This document shows, piece by piece, positions 10,646-20,384 of a DNA stretch of 41,665 bases. Where the stretch lies: contig CADEDO010000020.1 of the NCBI GenBank assembly GCA_902826115.1, positions 1-41,665 of the forward strand, read 5' to 3'. The first letter of the stretch is position 1, and each line of letters starts with the position of its first letter. A program made the position numbers and the translations under genes. The notes beneath the pieces were generated by a model that had not been told where the DNA came from, did no database searches, and was given only the letters and a program-made list of their open reading frames with translations. This DNA comes from an uncultured Nitrosomonas sp. GTDB lineage: Bacteria > Pseudomonadota > Gammaproteobacteria > Burkholderiales > Nitrosomonadaceae.

Positions 10646-11727
10646 CTTAGTTTTAATGTTGATAGTCCAAGCAACACGAGAATGATGGTAATAATCCAAA
10701 ATCTGACGACGACCTGATTTTCTTTCCAGCCTTTCAATTCAAAGTGATGATGTAATGGCGCCATGCGGAAAATACGTTTGCCCAGCAGCTTGAATGAGGC
10801 TACTTGTAGCATGACTGACAGTGCCTCGACCACAAAAACACCGCCCATGATCACCAATACAATTTCCTGCCGTACGATGACAGTCACGACGCCTAAAGCA
10901 GCGCCCAAAGCGAGCGCGCCTACATCACCCATGAAGACTTCGGCGGGATAGGCGTTAAACCACAGAAAGGCGAGACCGGCGCCTGCCAGAGCGCCGCAAA
11001 ATACGGATAATTCACCTACGTTAGGGATATAAGGAATGCCCAGATATTTGGCAAATACCACGTGACCTGTCACATAAGCAAACACTGCGAGCGCGCTGCT
11101 AATCATCACCGTTGGCATAATGGCCAACCCATCCAAGCCATCTGTGAGATTGACTGCATTACTGGTGCCTACGATGACAAGATAAGTGAGGATGACAAAG
11201 CCTGTCGCGCCTAATGGAATGGCGACTTCCTTGAAGAAAGGAACGATCATGTCTGTTTGAGCGGGTATTTCGGCAGTTGAAGCCATATAGATGGCTACGA
11301 TCAGCGCAATGACAGATTGCCAGAACAATTTTGCGCCGGCCGAGAGGCCTTTAGGGTTGCGGTACACTACTTTTCGATAATCATCAATCCAGCCGATCAC
11401 TCCGAATCCGAGCGTAGTGAGCAGTACTACCCAAATATAGCGATTGCTTAAATCGGCCCATAGTACAGTGGTCAGTAAAATGGACATCAAAATCAAGGCG
11501 CCGCCCATCGTGGGAGTGCCTGCTTTTACCAAATGGGTTTGAGGGCCATCATCCCGCACGGATTGTCCAATTTTGTAAGCAGTCAATTTACGAATCATCA
11601 TCGGGCCAATGATGAAAGAAATGATCAATGCTGTGAGAACCGCCAGCATGGTGCGCAAGGTAATATAACTAAATACATTGAAAGCACGAATGTCCTGAGC
11701 TAGCCACTGAAAAAATGCTAACAGCAT
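10642..11727 (-). CDS. mraY: Phospho-MurNAc-pentapeptide translocase (MraY)
   Basis: This polytopic inner membrane enzyme transfers phospho-MurNAc-pentapeptide from UDP to undecaprenyl phosphate, forming lipid I. The 361-residue protein has about ten membrane segments. It carries [20 protein letters not shown], the catalytic motifs GWIDDYRKV and [25 protein letters not shown], and the histidine loop [16 protein letters not shown] lies about six bases before the ATG. It follows murF after 73 bases, the widest gap in this part of the cluster besides ftsA-ftsZ. Confidence 0.98.
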   Translation of the reverse strand: MLLAFFQWLAQDIRAFNVFSYITLRTMLAVLTALIISFIIGPMMIRKLTAYKIGQSVRDDGPQTHLVKAGTPTMGGALILMSILLTTVLWADLSNRYIWVVLLTTLGFGVIGWIDDYRKVVYRNPKGLSAGAKLFWQSVIALIVAIYMASTAEIPAQTDMIVPFFKEVAIPLGATGFVILTYLVIVGTSNAVNLTDGLDGLAIMPTVMISSALAVFAYVTGHVVFAKYLGIPYIPNVGELSVFCGALAGAGLAFLWFNAYPAEVFMGDVGALALGAALGVVTVIVRQEIVLVIMGGVFVVEALSVMLQVASFKLLGKRIFRMAPLHHHFELKGWKENQVVVRFWIITIILVLLGLSTLKLR

Positions 11728-11800
11728 AGAAACCTCAGTCGTTGTGATGTGTTATTGAGCATTCTATTTACTTTCTTTGTGAGCCTTCATGTGATCGGTT

Positions 11801-13180
11801 TTAAATCTCTAACTGCTTGACGACGCGCTCCATTTGCATGAAGCGTGATCCTTTTACCAATAAGGTGACATCGTCGGCCAATAAGCTTTCGGTTGCATTG
11901 AGCAATTCATCGAGTGTGTTGAAGTGCTGTGCATCTTTGCCGAATTCTGCTGTTGCATAGGCACTTAATTCACCTAGTGTCAATAATTTATCCAATCCTG
12001 CCTTGCGCGCCTCTTTGCCGATCATGCGGTGTAAATCAACCGTCGATTGACCCAGTTCTCCCATATCGCCGAGTATCAGAATTTTTTTTCCTTTTGTAGA
12101 GGCCAGTACCGCCAAAGCCGCCCGTACCGACTCAGGATTGGCATTGTAAGTATCATCGATCAGCAGTGCATGATGCAGTCCCAGTTTTTTCTGCATGCGC
12201 CCCTTCACGCCGCGGAAACATTCGAGCCCTGATGCAATTGATTCTTTCGGAATGCCTAAAGCAGTCGTCGCTGCGGCGGCTGCCAGCGCGTTATAAACGT
12301 TATGAACGCCCGGTGTCTGTAACTGTATGGTTTCCATGCCATCAGGCAATTTCAATTGAATCGTGTTCATTAATGGATCAGTTGAGTAGTCGGCGCTGAC
12401 CCGGGCTTTTTCACGTAAACCAAAATCGATGATTGGTCGCGAGCCAGCGCATTTGCGCCATAAAGGCGCGTAGCTATCATCGGCATTGATGATTGCCGTT
12501 CCTTGTTGATCCAATCCTTCAAAGATCTCAGCTTTTGCGCGCGCTACCGCCTCAATGGAACCCAAGCCCTCAATATGTGCTGCGCCGGCATTAGTGATCA
12601 AGGCAATGCTGGGTTTGGCCAGTTGTGTCAGGTATGAAATTTCTCCCACATGATTCATGCCCATTTCAATGACCGCATAGCGATGATGTTGGCGTAGCCG
12701 CAGCAGCATTTGAGGCACGCCGATATCGTTGTTGAGATTGCCTTCAGTGGCCAAAACAGGATCCAATGATCCATTATTTTCTGCTGCACCAGCGGCTGTT
12801 GCCTGGCGAAGTATTGAGGCAATCATTTCCTTGACGGTGGTTTTGCCATTGCTGCCTGTAACGCCAATGAGCGGCAGCATAAAACGGTTCCGCCAGTGAG
12901 CCGCCAATTGCCCTAAACCTAAACGAGTGTCTTTAACCCGGATTAAAGGAATATCGACAGGGATGTCATGGTGCTCGACGGTTTGCTCAATCATTGCCGC
13001 AACTGCGCCTTTCTCAGCCGCGTTGCCGACAAATTTGCTGCCAAAAAAGTTTTCGCCGGTTAAAGCAATAAACAAATCACCTTGTTTCAAAGTGCGGCTG
13101 TCCGTGCTCACGCCAGTGAATATCACATTTTTTCCGTTCCAGTCGGCATGCAATACATGAGCGACTTCTTTGATCATCAT
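11801..13180 (-). CDS. murF: UDP-MurNAc-tripeptide--D-Ala-D-Ala ligase (MurF)
   Basis: This cytoplasmic Mur ligase adds the D-Ala-D-Ala dipeptide made by Ddl to the UDP-MurNAc-tripeptide. Visible motifs are the N-terminal GVSTDSRTLKQGDLFIAL, the P-loop [27 protein letters not shown] in the central domain, and DDTYNANPESVRAAL in the C-terminal domain. The start lies in GTGATGATG. I use the ATG at 13180, one base overlapping the murE stop, with GAGGG about eight bases upstream. The GTG at 13183 or the ATG at 13177 are also possible. Confidence 0.97.
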   Translation of the reverse strand: MMIKEVAHVLHADWNGKNVIFTGVSTDSRTLKQGDLFIALTGENFFGSKFVGNAAEKGAVAAMIEQTVEHHDIPVDIPLIRVKDTRLGLGQLAAHWRNRFMLPLIGVTGSNGKTTVKEMIASILRQATAAGAAENNGSLDPVLATEGNLNNDIGVPQMLLRLRQHHRYAVIEMGMNHVGEISYLTQLAKPSIALITNAGAAHIEGLGSIEAVARAKAEIFEGLDQQGTAIINADDSYAPLWRKCAGSRPIIDFGLREKARVSADYSTDPLMNTIQLKLPDGMETIQLQTPGVHNVYNALAAAAATTALGIPKESIASGLECFRGVKGRMQKKLGLHHALLIDDTYNANPESVRAALAVLASTKGKKILILGDMGELGQSTVDLHRMIGKEARKAGLDKLLTLGELSAYATAEFGKDAQHFNTLDELLNATESLLADDVTLLVKGSRFMQMERVVKQLEI

Positions 13181-14739
13181 CACTTTTGCCCTCGCACTTT
13201 TATTGCCAAATCCTTGAGTACTTGGAGCGCAACTTCAGCATCGTTAAAAGGAATCTTCAGTTCTTTTATTTCCTGAAATTTTTCATGGCCTTTACCTGCA
13301 ATCAAGACAATGTCACCTGAATCGGCATTGTCGATGGCCTGATATATGGCTAATGCCCGATCGATTTCTATCTGGTAATTTTCCGCCTCCACCCCTTCGA
13401 CAATATCCTTAATGATGTTCATGGGTTCTTCTGAGCGTGGATTGTCGCTGGTAAAAATCACGGCATCCGCTAAGCGCGTTGCAACTCCACCCACCATCGC
13501 GCGCTTGCCTTTGTCGCGATCGCCGCCACAACCCACCACACAATGCAGGCGCGCATTGTGCGCCACTTTTTCTTTACTTTGATGAGTGGCGCGCAGGATT
13601 TCTCGGAGTGTACACAGTACTTTTTCTAATGCGTCGGGAGTATGCGCGTAATCTACAATGATAATCGGTTGGTTTATGCCGCCATATTTTTCCATACGCC
13701 CCGGAATAGGCTGCACATGCTGTAATGCCCGAACCGCATCGGATAGCTTGATGCCGCTAGCAATCAGAATGGCGATCACGGCCAATAAATTGGAGGCATT
13801 AAATTTGCCGAGCAAGCCAATTCTTAAGTGTTCATGATAGTCTTCATAGTCAATATCAAATTCTATGCCTTCGATGTCCGCTTTAAGATTGGAGCCATAG
13901 AGCATTTTAAAATGTGGGGAATAGCATCCCGCTTCCGGATACCGGAATCCATAACCCATTATTTTTGTCGTCTTGTTGGCTAGTTGTCGTGATAATTCAA
14001 CGCCCAGCACATCATCCATATTGATCACCGCGTACTTGAGCTCCGGCCAAAAGAACAGACGCGCCTTGGCAGCCGCGTAAGCGTCCATATCCTGATGATA
14101 ATCAAGATGATCGCGCGATAAATTGGTGAGTACGGCAACGGAAAATGTGGTTCCGTTAATACGGCCTTGCACAATGCCATGCGATGATACTTCCATGACT
14201 ACGCTATCCGCGCCTTGACGTTTATATTCTGCCAACGAGCGCTGCAATACGGTAGCGTCAGGCGTTGTGTTCTCGGATTTTTCAAGTTTGTCGCTAAAGC
14301 CATTTCCCAATGTACCCATGATTGCTGTTTTCCTGCCCAGGCAGGTCATGGTTTGGGCAAACCAGTGACAGCAGGATGTTTTACCATTAGTGCCGGTTAT
14401 TCCAACGGCCCATAGTTTTTCAGAAGGCTTGCCATAAACATGATTGGCGATCAATCCACTTTTGGTTTTCAGCTCACTGATCGGTAATGAAGGAATATGC
14501 CAATCCGGATTCCATGAAAAATTCTGTGGATCCCACAAAATGGCATTTGCCCCAGCCGCAATCGCTTGCGGAATAAATTTGCGCCCATCACTTTTTTCTC
14601 CTGCATAAGCGAGAAATGTGTCTCCATGTTTTATCTGGCGACTATCCACGACTAGATTCTCAATGGGAACCCCGATCTCATCGAGAAGATGTGGGTCAAA
14701 TGAGGCGGATGCTTTTCTTTTGATAGTCATCAAACTCAT
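13180..14739 (-). CDS. murE: UDP-MurNAc-L-Ala-D-Glu--meso-diaminopimelate ligase (MurE)
   Basis: This Mur ligase adds the third stem-peptide residue. The motif DNPRSEEP marks meso-diaminopimelate specificity rather than lysine, so the cell wall should be of the usual Gram-negative type. Also visible are VVDSRQIKHGDTFLAY, the P-loop GITGTNGKTSCCHW, NLSRDHLDYH and IIIVDYAHTPDAL. The 519-residue length is slightly long for the family, mainly from loops such as residues with the PEAGCYSPHFKMLYGSN stretch. The ATGA start overlaps the ftsI stop by four bases. Confidence 0.97.
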   Translation of the reverse strand: MSLMTIKRKASASFDPHLLDEIGVPIENLVVDSRQIKHGDTFLAYAGEKSDGRKFIPQAIAAGANAILWDPQNFSWNPDWHIPSLPISELKTKSGLIANHVYGKPSEKLWAVGITGTNGKTSCCHWFAQTMTCLGRKTAIMGTLGNGFSDKLEKSENTTPDATVLQRSLAEYKRQGADSVVMEVSSHGIVQGRINGTTFSVAVLTNLSRDHLDYHQDMDAYAAAKARLFFWPELKYAVINMDDVLGVELSRQLANKTTKIMGYGFRYPEAGCYSPHFKMLYGSNLKADIEGIEFDIDYEDYHEHLRIGLLGKFNASNLLAVIAILIASGIKLSDAVRALQHVQPIPGRMEKYGGINQPIIIVDYAHTPDALEKVLCTLREILRATHQSKEKVAHNARLHCVVGCGGDRDKGKRAMVGGVATRLADAVIFTSDNPRSEEPMNIIKDIVEGVEAENYQIEIDRALAIYQAIDNADSGDIVLIAGKGHEKFQEIKELKIPFNDAEVALQVLKDLAIKVRGQK

Positions 14740-16460
14740 CCTTCATCATCCATTTCGGGAGTGGCGGTAAAGGTCACCACATTATTGGCAGGCGCATCAG
14801 GTGGAATATTCAATATGCGCAAGGCGCTGGTCATTACCTTATTGAAGACAGGAGCAGCTACGGCGCCGCCAAAATATTTTCCGGCGGAAGGCTCATCCAC
14901 CATCACTGCAATAATCAGACGGGGATTGGATACTGGCGCAAAGCCCACGAAAGTGGAAATATAGTGTTTCTTGGCGTATTGACCATCAATCAGCTTATGT
15001 GCCGTTCCTGTTTTTCCAGCAACGCGATAGCCATCAATTTGCGCCAATGGTGCCGTTCCTCCCGGCTTTGTTGCCATCTCTAACATCTGACTCATCGCTA
15101 AAGCGGTGTCGCGAGAAATCACCCGTTGCCCCATGACTGGCATGGTTTGTTTCAATAGGGAAATTGGCTTTAACTCGCCTCCGCTGGTAAAGATCGTGTA
15201 GGCGCGAGCCAATTGCATCAAACTGGTTGAAATGCCGTGACCGTAGGACATGGTGGCTTGTTCAATGGGGCGCCATGTGTTGTATGAGCGCAATATTCCA
15301 CTGGCTTCCCCTGGAAAACCTGAGTTGGTGAGTGTTCCAAATCCTGAGCGATTAAACATTTCCCACATGGTCTGGGGGGCAAGCGATAAGGCTATTTTTG
15401 CTGTGCCTACATTGCTGGATTGCTGAATAACTTGGGCAACCGTCAATTCTCCCTTGTTATTGACATCGCGGATAGTTCTTCTGCCTACTTGCATCATACC
15501 TGGGGAGGTTTGCATGACCGTGTTGGCATTCACTTTGCCGACTTCCATCGCGATGGCGACAGTAAATGGCTTCAGCGTCGATCCCGGTTCGAAGGTATCA
15601 ATCAAGGCACGATTGCGAATTCTTTCGTGACTGATCGTTGATCGATTGTTGGGGTTATAAACTGGCAAATTAGTCAGCGCCAATATTTCACCGGTTTGCG
15701 CATCCAATACAACAATACTGCCAGCTTTGGCTTTGTTGGCTTTAACGGCTTCTTTCAATTCAGCGTGTGCGCGATATTGAATTCTTCTATCAATGGATAA
15801 AATCAAATCCTGACCTTGCTTGGGTAACCGGATATTTTCAATGTCTTCAATGATTCTACCTTTGTTATCCTTGATAACGCGACGGCTGCCTAATTCACCG
15901 GCGAGTGTTGCTTGCCAGCCACGTTCGACGCCTTCCTGACCTTCGTCGTTGATATCTGTAAAACCCAGAACATGCGCGGCAAATTCACTTTCAGGATAGT
16001 AGCGCTTGGATTCATGGGTGAGATGGATGCCCGGAATCTTTAGCTTCATGATCTTCTCGGCGGTATCCGGAACCACTTGTCGTTTCAGATACACAAATCG
16101 ACTGTTTTCCCGTTTCAGGCGATTATCGATTGTTGTCGCTGGAGTCTCGAGCAGATTGGATAGTTGCTTGAGCTGTTCTGGGCTGATTTTTACCACTTTA
16201 GGGTCTGCATATACGGATGCAATGGGTGAGCTGATGGCCAGAATTTGCCCATTCCGATCAGTGATCATGCCACGATCCGCATTCATGGCTATCACTCGAC
16301 TGTAGCGCGATTCTCCTTTTTCCTGTAGAAAATCATTATGCATGCCCTGTAGATAAGCAGCGCGACCCATCAAGGCAATCAAGCCCAGCACTAATAAACC
16401 AAGCATTAGCAATGAGCGCCAGGATGCCAGTTTGAGTTGTGGGGCTTCGGTTTTGATCAT
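14736..16460 (-). CDS. ftsI: Septal peptidoglycan transpeptidase FtsI (PBP3)
   Basis: This class B penicillin-binding protein cross-links septal peptidoglycan and works with FtsW. The 574-residue protein has an N-terminal membrane anchor at about residues 14-31, a pedestal domain, and a transpeptidase domain. The active-site serine motif is S294-T-L-K297, the SxN motif is S348-S-N350, and the KTG motif lies at 483-485. The start overlaps the ftsL stop by four bases (ATGA). Position after ftsL and all three catalytic motifs make the call secure. Confidence 0.98.
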   Translation of the reverse strand: MIKTEAPQLKLASWRSLLMLGLLVLGLIALMGRAAYLQGMHNDFLQEKGESRYSRVIAMNADRGMITDRNGQILAISSPIASVYADPKVVKISPEQLKQLSNLLETPATTIDNRLKRENSRFVYLKRQVVPDTAEKIMKLKIPGIHLTHESKRYYPESEFAAHVLGFTDINDEGQEGVERGWQATLAGELGSRRVIKDNKGRIIEDIENIRLPKQGQDLILSIDRRIQYRAHAELKEAVKANKAKAGSIVVLDAQTGEILALTNLPVYNPNNRSTISHERIRNRALIDTFEPGSTLKPFTVAIAMEVGKVNANTVMQTSPGMMQVGRRTIRDVNNKGELTVAQVIQQSSNVGTAKIALSLAPQTMWEMFNRSGFGTLTNSGFPGEASGILRSYNTWRPIEQATMSYGHGISTSLMQLARAYTIFTSGGELKPISLLKQTMPVMGQRVISRDTALAMSQMLEMATKPGGTAPLAQIDGYRVAGKTGTAHKLIDGQYAKKHYISTFVGFAPVSNPRLIIAVMVDEPSAGKYFGGAVAAPVFNKVMTSALRILNIPPDAPANNVVTFTATPEMDDEG

Positions 16461-16759
16461 GGCTTAAGAGCCTCCGGGCGCAAACGGTCTTCTGGCGTAT
16501 CTATCGATACAATTTGTATACTTGCAGCGGCAGGGGCCATCATTTTTAAGTGTTCTTTTGCAATATGCTCGATACGTCCATGCATAATCAGTGTGCTTTG
16601 CTCAAGTTGGAGCCTTCCCCATTCCACATCTAGTTTGCGCTCAATTTCTTTTTCATTCTCCAGAGCCATGAAAAGCTTGCGAGCAGTATGCTGAGAGGTC
16701 ACGATGCCCAGTGCGCAAGCAATTAATATCAAAACAAGAAGAATGTTCAGTTTGAACAT
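16457..16759 (-). CDS. ftsL: Cell division protein FtsL
   Basis: This small bitopic membrane protein forms the FtsQLB complex that signals to FtsW-FtsI. The 100-residue sequence begins with a short cytoplasmic end and a membrane helix at about residues 5-22. A heptad-like coiled coil follows at about 30-65, with LEQSTL and IEHIAKEHLKM typical of the family. FtsL is poorly conserved, so position between rsmH and ftsI carries much of the weight. It starts five bases after rsmH. Confidence 0.92.
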   Translation of the reverse strand: MFKLNILLVLILIACALGIVTSQHTARKLFMALENEKEIERKLDVEWGRLQLEQSTLIMHGRIEHIAKEHLKMMAPAAASIQIVSIDTPEDRLRPEALKP

Positions 16760-16764
16760 GCAAA

Positions 16765-17715
16765 TTACCCGTTTAATGTAATTCTTTCGGCTATGCGCAT
16801 GACAGCACTTCTTGCTCGCACATTCGCGGCGATTTCATTCTCACTGGGACGTACTGCCTTACCGATCAATTTTAATTTTTGCTTACTGAATCGTTGCAGA
16901 TCTTTTTCTCTCAGAGGAACTCCGCGCGGTAACTCGTCCGGGTTTGCGGCTGCTCGCATAAATTGCTTGACCATACGATCCTCCAATGAGTGAAAACTAA
17001 TGACTACCATTCTTCCCCCGGCATTGAGCAACTCAATGCACTGCGGCAGAGTTAGCGACAGCTCCTCAAGCTCCTGATTGAGAAAAATCCGAATCGCCTG
17101 AAAAGTGCGCGTCGCCGGATGCCGCATATTTTCCCGCTGACGCTGGCGCGAGCGTACGACCGCTGAGATAATTTCGGCAAGTTGTAGTGTGGTAACAATA
17201 GGTTGCCGCGCTCTTGCCATAATAATCGCTCTTGCAATCTGCCTAGCATACCGTTCTTCGCCATAGTCTCTTATCACCTTTTCCAATTGATCTTCTGTAA
17301 CTGTAGCAAGCCACTCCGCTGCAGTTTGCCCACTATTTGTGTCCATGCGCATATCGAGCGGCCCTGCACAACGAAAACTAAATCCGCGTGATATTTCTTC
17401 CAACTGTGGTGAGGACACCCCTAAATCCAACAGCACACCATCAATCTTTTTAATGCCCATTTCTTGTAACATCAACTGCATTTTGGAAAAACTTCCATGC
17501 ATAATGCAGAATCGTTTATCTTTAATTGCTTCGCCTGACAAAATTGCAGCGGGATCCTTGTCAAACGCGATTAATCTGCCGCTTTTACCAAGTTTTGACA
17601 GGATCAGGCGGCTATGTCCTCCACGCCCAAACGTACCATCCACATAAATGCCATCAGGTTTTATCGCTAATGCATCAACCGCTTCGTGCAGTAACACCGT
17701 AATGTGCGAATGCAC
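16765..17715 (-). CDS. rsmH: 16S rRNA (cytosine-1402-N4)-methyltransferase RsmH
   Basis: This SAM-dependent enzyme (formerly MraW) methylates N4 of C1402 in the decoding centre of 16S rRNA. The 316-residue protein shows ITVLLHEAVDALAIKPDG, the SAM-binding YVDGTFGRGGHS, IDGVLLDLGVSSPQLEE, and the hallmark VVISFHSLEDRMVK. Translation appears to start at a GTG at 17715 (GTGCATTCGCAC), 15 bases after mraZ. Length and position are normal for the second gene of dcw clusters. Confidence 0.97.
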   Translation of the reverse strand: MHSHITVLLHEAVDALAIKPDGIYVDGTFGRGGHSRLILSKLGKSGRLIAFDKDPAAILSGEAIKDKRFCIMHGSFSKMQLMLQEMGIKKIDGVLLDLGVSSPQLEEISRGFSFRCAGPLDMRMDTNSGQTAAEWLATVTEDQLEKVIRDYGEERYARQIARAIIMARARQPIVTTLQLAEIISAVVRSRQRQRENMRHPATRTFQAIRIFLNQELEELSLTLPQCIELLNAGGRMVVISFHSLEDRMVKQFMRAAANPDELPRGVPLREKDLQRFSKQKLKLIGKAVRPSENEIAANVRARSAVMRIAERITLNG

Positions 17716-17730
17716 TTTTCTACCACTTCA

Positions 17731-18177
17731 TCACAATGAAAAACCTTCTAGTTCAATTGGCATATCGTCCTCTTTGAAGGACAACGCATTTTCGATCTGT
17801 AAATTCCATTGTTCTTCATCCCATAATTCAAATTTCGCACCCTGACCCACCAAGACCACGTCTTTGGACAAACCTGCAAACTGGCGCAGGGGCAGAGATA
17901 CAAGGATGCGTCCCGTCGTATCCATTTCAACATCACTGGCATTACCCACCAGCAATCTTTGCAAACTACGTATTTTTGGGTTAAAGCTGGAAAGATTATT
18001 GAGTTTTTGTTCTATCGGTTCCCAGGCTGGCTGAGGATAAATTAACAAACACTTTGATGGATCAACTGTAACAATTAAGCGCCCTTCGCAAAAAGACATC
18101 AATCCGCCGCGGTATCTTGCGGGTATCGCAAGCCTCCCTTTTGCATCCAGACTGAGTTGCGTGACGCCACGAAACAT
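17731..18177 (-). CDS. mraZ: Transcriptional regulator MraZ
   Basis: MraZ is a ring-forming DNA-binding protein with two SpoVT/AbrB-like domains. In Escherichia coli it represses its own dcw operon. The 148-residue sequence shows both half-sites, LSLDAKGRLAIPARYR near residue 8 and VEMDTTGRILVSLPLRQFAGL in the second half. GAGGAGA lies about five bases before the ATG. Matching direct repeats occur in the promoter just upstream (18228-18252), so autoregulation is likely here too. Confidence 0.97.
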   Translation of the reverse strand: MFRGVTQLSLDAKGRLAIPARYRGGLMSFCEGRLIVTVDPSKCLLIYPQPAWEPIEQKLNNLSSFNPKIRSLQRLLVGNASDVEMDTTGRILVSLPLRQFAGLSKDVVLVGQGAKFELWDEEQWNLQIENALSFKEDDMPIELEGFSL

Positions 18178-18227
18178 GCTGTCTCCTCATATTAAGGAAA
18201 AATTAATTTGGGATTTAAAATATTTGC

Positions 18228-18252
18228 CCCACATTTCTCCACTTCTTCCCAC
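18228..18252 (-). promoter_or_regulatory. MraZ operator: three GTGGG-type boxes
   Basis: On the minus strand three boxes read GTGGG (18252-18248), GTGGA (18242-18238) and GTGGG (18232-18228). They recur at an exact 10-bp period, one helical turn, as in the MraZ-binding repeats described for Escherichia coli. The first box overlaps the end of the predicted -10 element and the others cover the expected start of transcription. Binding there would block RNA polymerase. Confidence 0.8.
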
Positions 18253-18279
18253 TTTAATCAAAAAAATAACGCTAGTCAA
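18251..18279 (-). promoter_or_regulatory. Predicted sigma70 promoter of the dcw cluster
   Basis: On the minus strand TTGACT (18279-18274) is a 5-of-6 match to the -35 consensus. A 17-base spacer rich in T leads to TAAAGT (18256-18251), a 4-of-6 match to the -10 consensus. Transcription would begin near 18243, about 65 bases before the mraZ ATG, inside the MraZ boxes. Confidence 0.6.
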
Positions 18280-18417
18280 GTAAGAATCTGGTTATTTGTA
18301 TTTATATGACAAAGACTTAAAGGTGAAATTAATGACAATTGAACGTCTTTAAAATATCTAAATAAATAAGATAGATAGGTGAGTAACTGAATGTGAATTG
18401 TTAATTATGTTTTAAGG

Positions 18418-19113
18418 ATGAGCTTGAATAAGCTTGTTTGCTTGCAGAAAAGATTGCACACTCTTGATGTTTATAAATCCCACCTACTTAGATACATGTC
18501 ACCTGCATATTGGCAACAAGCAAATCGAGAATTAGCTGCGTGTGACGCAGTCATGCAGCGCTTAATCCGGCATTTTGAGGGCGCTTCACTGATATCAAGA
18601 GGATGTGCTTTTACCACCTTGGCTCGTTCTATTGTGGGGCAACAAATTTCAGTCAAAGCTGCTGAGAGTGTATGGCAGAAGGTGATTAAAACTATTCCGG
18701 ATATGACGCCACAGGCTATTGTTTCTGCAGATCAAGATGCGCTACGAACTTGTGGTTTGTCTATAAGGAAAGTGACTTATCTTCAGGACTTATCACGACA
18801 TTTTATGGAAGGGATGTTGAATGAAAATACCTGGACCGATATGGATGATGAAGTCATCATCGATCAATTGACGAAAGTGAAAGGGATCGGGCGCTGGACA
18901 TCGGAAATGTTTCTGATATTTCACTTGCAACGTCCGGATGTTTTGCCACTAGATGACATCGGATTACAGCGCGCTATCAGTCAACACTATAATGACTGCC
19001 AACCTGTTGACAAGAAAACGATGATCGAAATCGCCAAACCGTGGCAACCTTGGCGCTCGGTGGCTACGTGGTATTTATGGCGCAGTCTTGATCCGTTACC
19101 AGTAGAATATTGA
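18418..19113 (+). CDS. DNA-3-methyladenine glycosylase, AlkA-like (HhH-GPD superfamily)
   Basis: Members of this family excise alkylated purines from DNA to start base excision repair. The helix-hairpin-helix motif LTKVKGIGRWTSEM lies at residues 151-164. The following LPLDDIG (176-182) supplies the catalytic aspartate. An RSIVGQQISVKAAESVW stretch near residue 70 is typical of the family. At 231 residues it has the compact glycosylase fold and lacks the extra N-terminal domain of Escherichia coli AlkA. The first 25 or so residues are not clearly conserved, so a later start near YMSPAYW is possible. It is divergent from mraZ and opens a plus-strand gene run. Confidence 0.9.
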   Translation: MSLNKLVCLQKRLHTLDVYKSHLLRYMSPAYWQQANRELAACDAVMQRLIRHFEGASLISRGCAFTTLARSIVGQQISVKAAESVWQKVIKTIPDMTPQAIVSADQDALRTCGLSIRKVTYLQDLSRHFMEGMLNENTWTDMDDEVIIDQLTKVKGIGRWTSEMFLIFHLQRPDVLPLDDIGLQRAISQHYNDCQPVDKKTMIEIAKPWQPWRSVATWYLWRSLDPLPVEY

Positions 19114-19215
19114 ATTCGCATGTAAAAACCTGTTTATATTCCTGGCGTGGAATTTAAGTCCAAATTTCAAAAATACAGTTAAAATTGCAATCCATCTCAA
19201 AAGTGCTTTAAATCC

Positions 19216-20367
19216 ATGACACTTGCTTATTTTGACCACAATGCTACCACTCGTATGGATGATGCTGTGCTTGAAGCCATGCTGCCCTATTTCCAGCAGG
19301 AATTCGGAAATGCTTCCAGTCGCCATGCGTATGGTATTGCCGCGCGGCGTGCAATTGACAAAGCGCGTAAGCAGGTAGCCGAAGCAGTCGGCGTTCAGCC
19401 AGTGCAAGTGATTTTTACCAGTGGCGGTTCAGAAGCGAACAATCTGTTCATTCGCGGTGCGGCTGATAGCTTAAAGCCAGCCCATATTTTTATCAGCGCT
19501 ATTGAACATCCATGCGTATTGAAACCGGCTCAAGCACTGGCGCGCCGCAATTGTGATCAATGGGTGATGCATCAGCTCATGGTCAATGCAATGGGGCAGG
19601 TAGATCTTGATGCTGCCGGCAGAGCAATGAATGAACATCCGCCTGGATTGGTTTCTGCCATGCTGGCAAACAATGAAACGGGCGTTATTCAGGATGTAGC
19701 TAGTATCGCTGAAATTGCCCGACAACAGGGTGCGATCATTCATACTGATGCCATTCAGGGATTAGGGAAAATTCCAGTGGATTTTTCTGCACTGAAAGTG
19801 CATGCCATGACATTATCCGCGCACAAGATTTATGGCCCTAAAGGCGCTGCAGCCCTCATTGTGGATAAACGGTTATTACTGCGGCCTTTGATTTACGGGG
19901 GGGGGCATGAGAATGGACTGCGTTCCGGCACGGAGAATGTGCCTGCGATTGTGGGTTTTGGTGTGGCTTGCGAATTAGCACAGTCGCGCATGGCGACAAC
20001 GGCCCGGCAGGTTTCCCTGTTGCGCGATCACCTGGAAAAAGGATTGATTGGCATGGGTGCGGTGATATTCGGAGCAGGTGCTGCACGCATACCGAATACC
20101 TGTTATTTTGCATTGCCGGATATTGAAGGCGATACGTTGGTGGTTAAACTGGATAAGGCCGGTTTTGCCGTAGCCGCTGGCGCTGCCTGTTCCAGCGTTA
20201 ATCCAGGGCAGAGTCATGTGCTATCAGCCATGCAGATCGACCCCATGCTGGCGCGTTGTGCTGTACGTGTCAGCCTGGGAACTAGCAATACCTTAGTGCA
20301 AGTAGAAGATTTCTTGCAAGCAACCAAACATATTGTCGAAACATTGCGGCACATCAGCAGTCTTTAA
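19216..20367 (+). CDS. Cysteine desulfurase, NifS/IscS family
   Basis: This PLP-dependent class V aminotransferase-fold enzyme moves sulfur from L-cysteine to an active-site cysteine for Fe-S clusters or thiolation. The PLP lysine is K204 in SAHKIYGPKG, the cofactor-stacking histidine is in AIEHPCV (H98), and the persulfide cysteine is C324 in GAACSSVNPG. The loop after the cysteine is short-to-medium, like NifS/IscS rather than SufS. No iscR, iscU or other isc genes flank it; it sits 17 bases before a nucleotidyltransferase gene. The 383-residue length is normal. Its true sulfur acceptor cannot be read from this context. Confidence 0.9.
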   Translation: MTLAYFDHNATTRMDDAVLEAMLPYFQQEFGNASSRHAYGIAARRAIDKARKQVAEAVGVQPVQVIFTSGGSEANNLFIRGAADSLKPAHIFISAIEHPCVLKPAQALARRNCDQWVMHQLMVNAMGQVDLDAAGRAMNEHPPGLVSAMLANNETGVIQDVASIAEIARQQGAIIHTDAIQGLGKIPVDFSALKVHAMTLSAHKIYGPKGAAALIVDKRLLLRPLIYGGGHENGLRSGTENVPAIVGFGVACELAQSRMATTARQVSLLRDHLEKGLIGMGAVIFGAGAARIPNTCYFALPDIEGDTLVVKLDKAGFAVAAGAACSSVNPGQSHVLSAMQIDPMLARCAVRVSLGTSNTLVQVEDFLQATKHIVETLRHISSL

Positions 20368-20384
20368 ATCAATTATCAACATTT

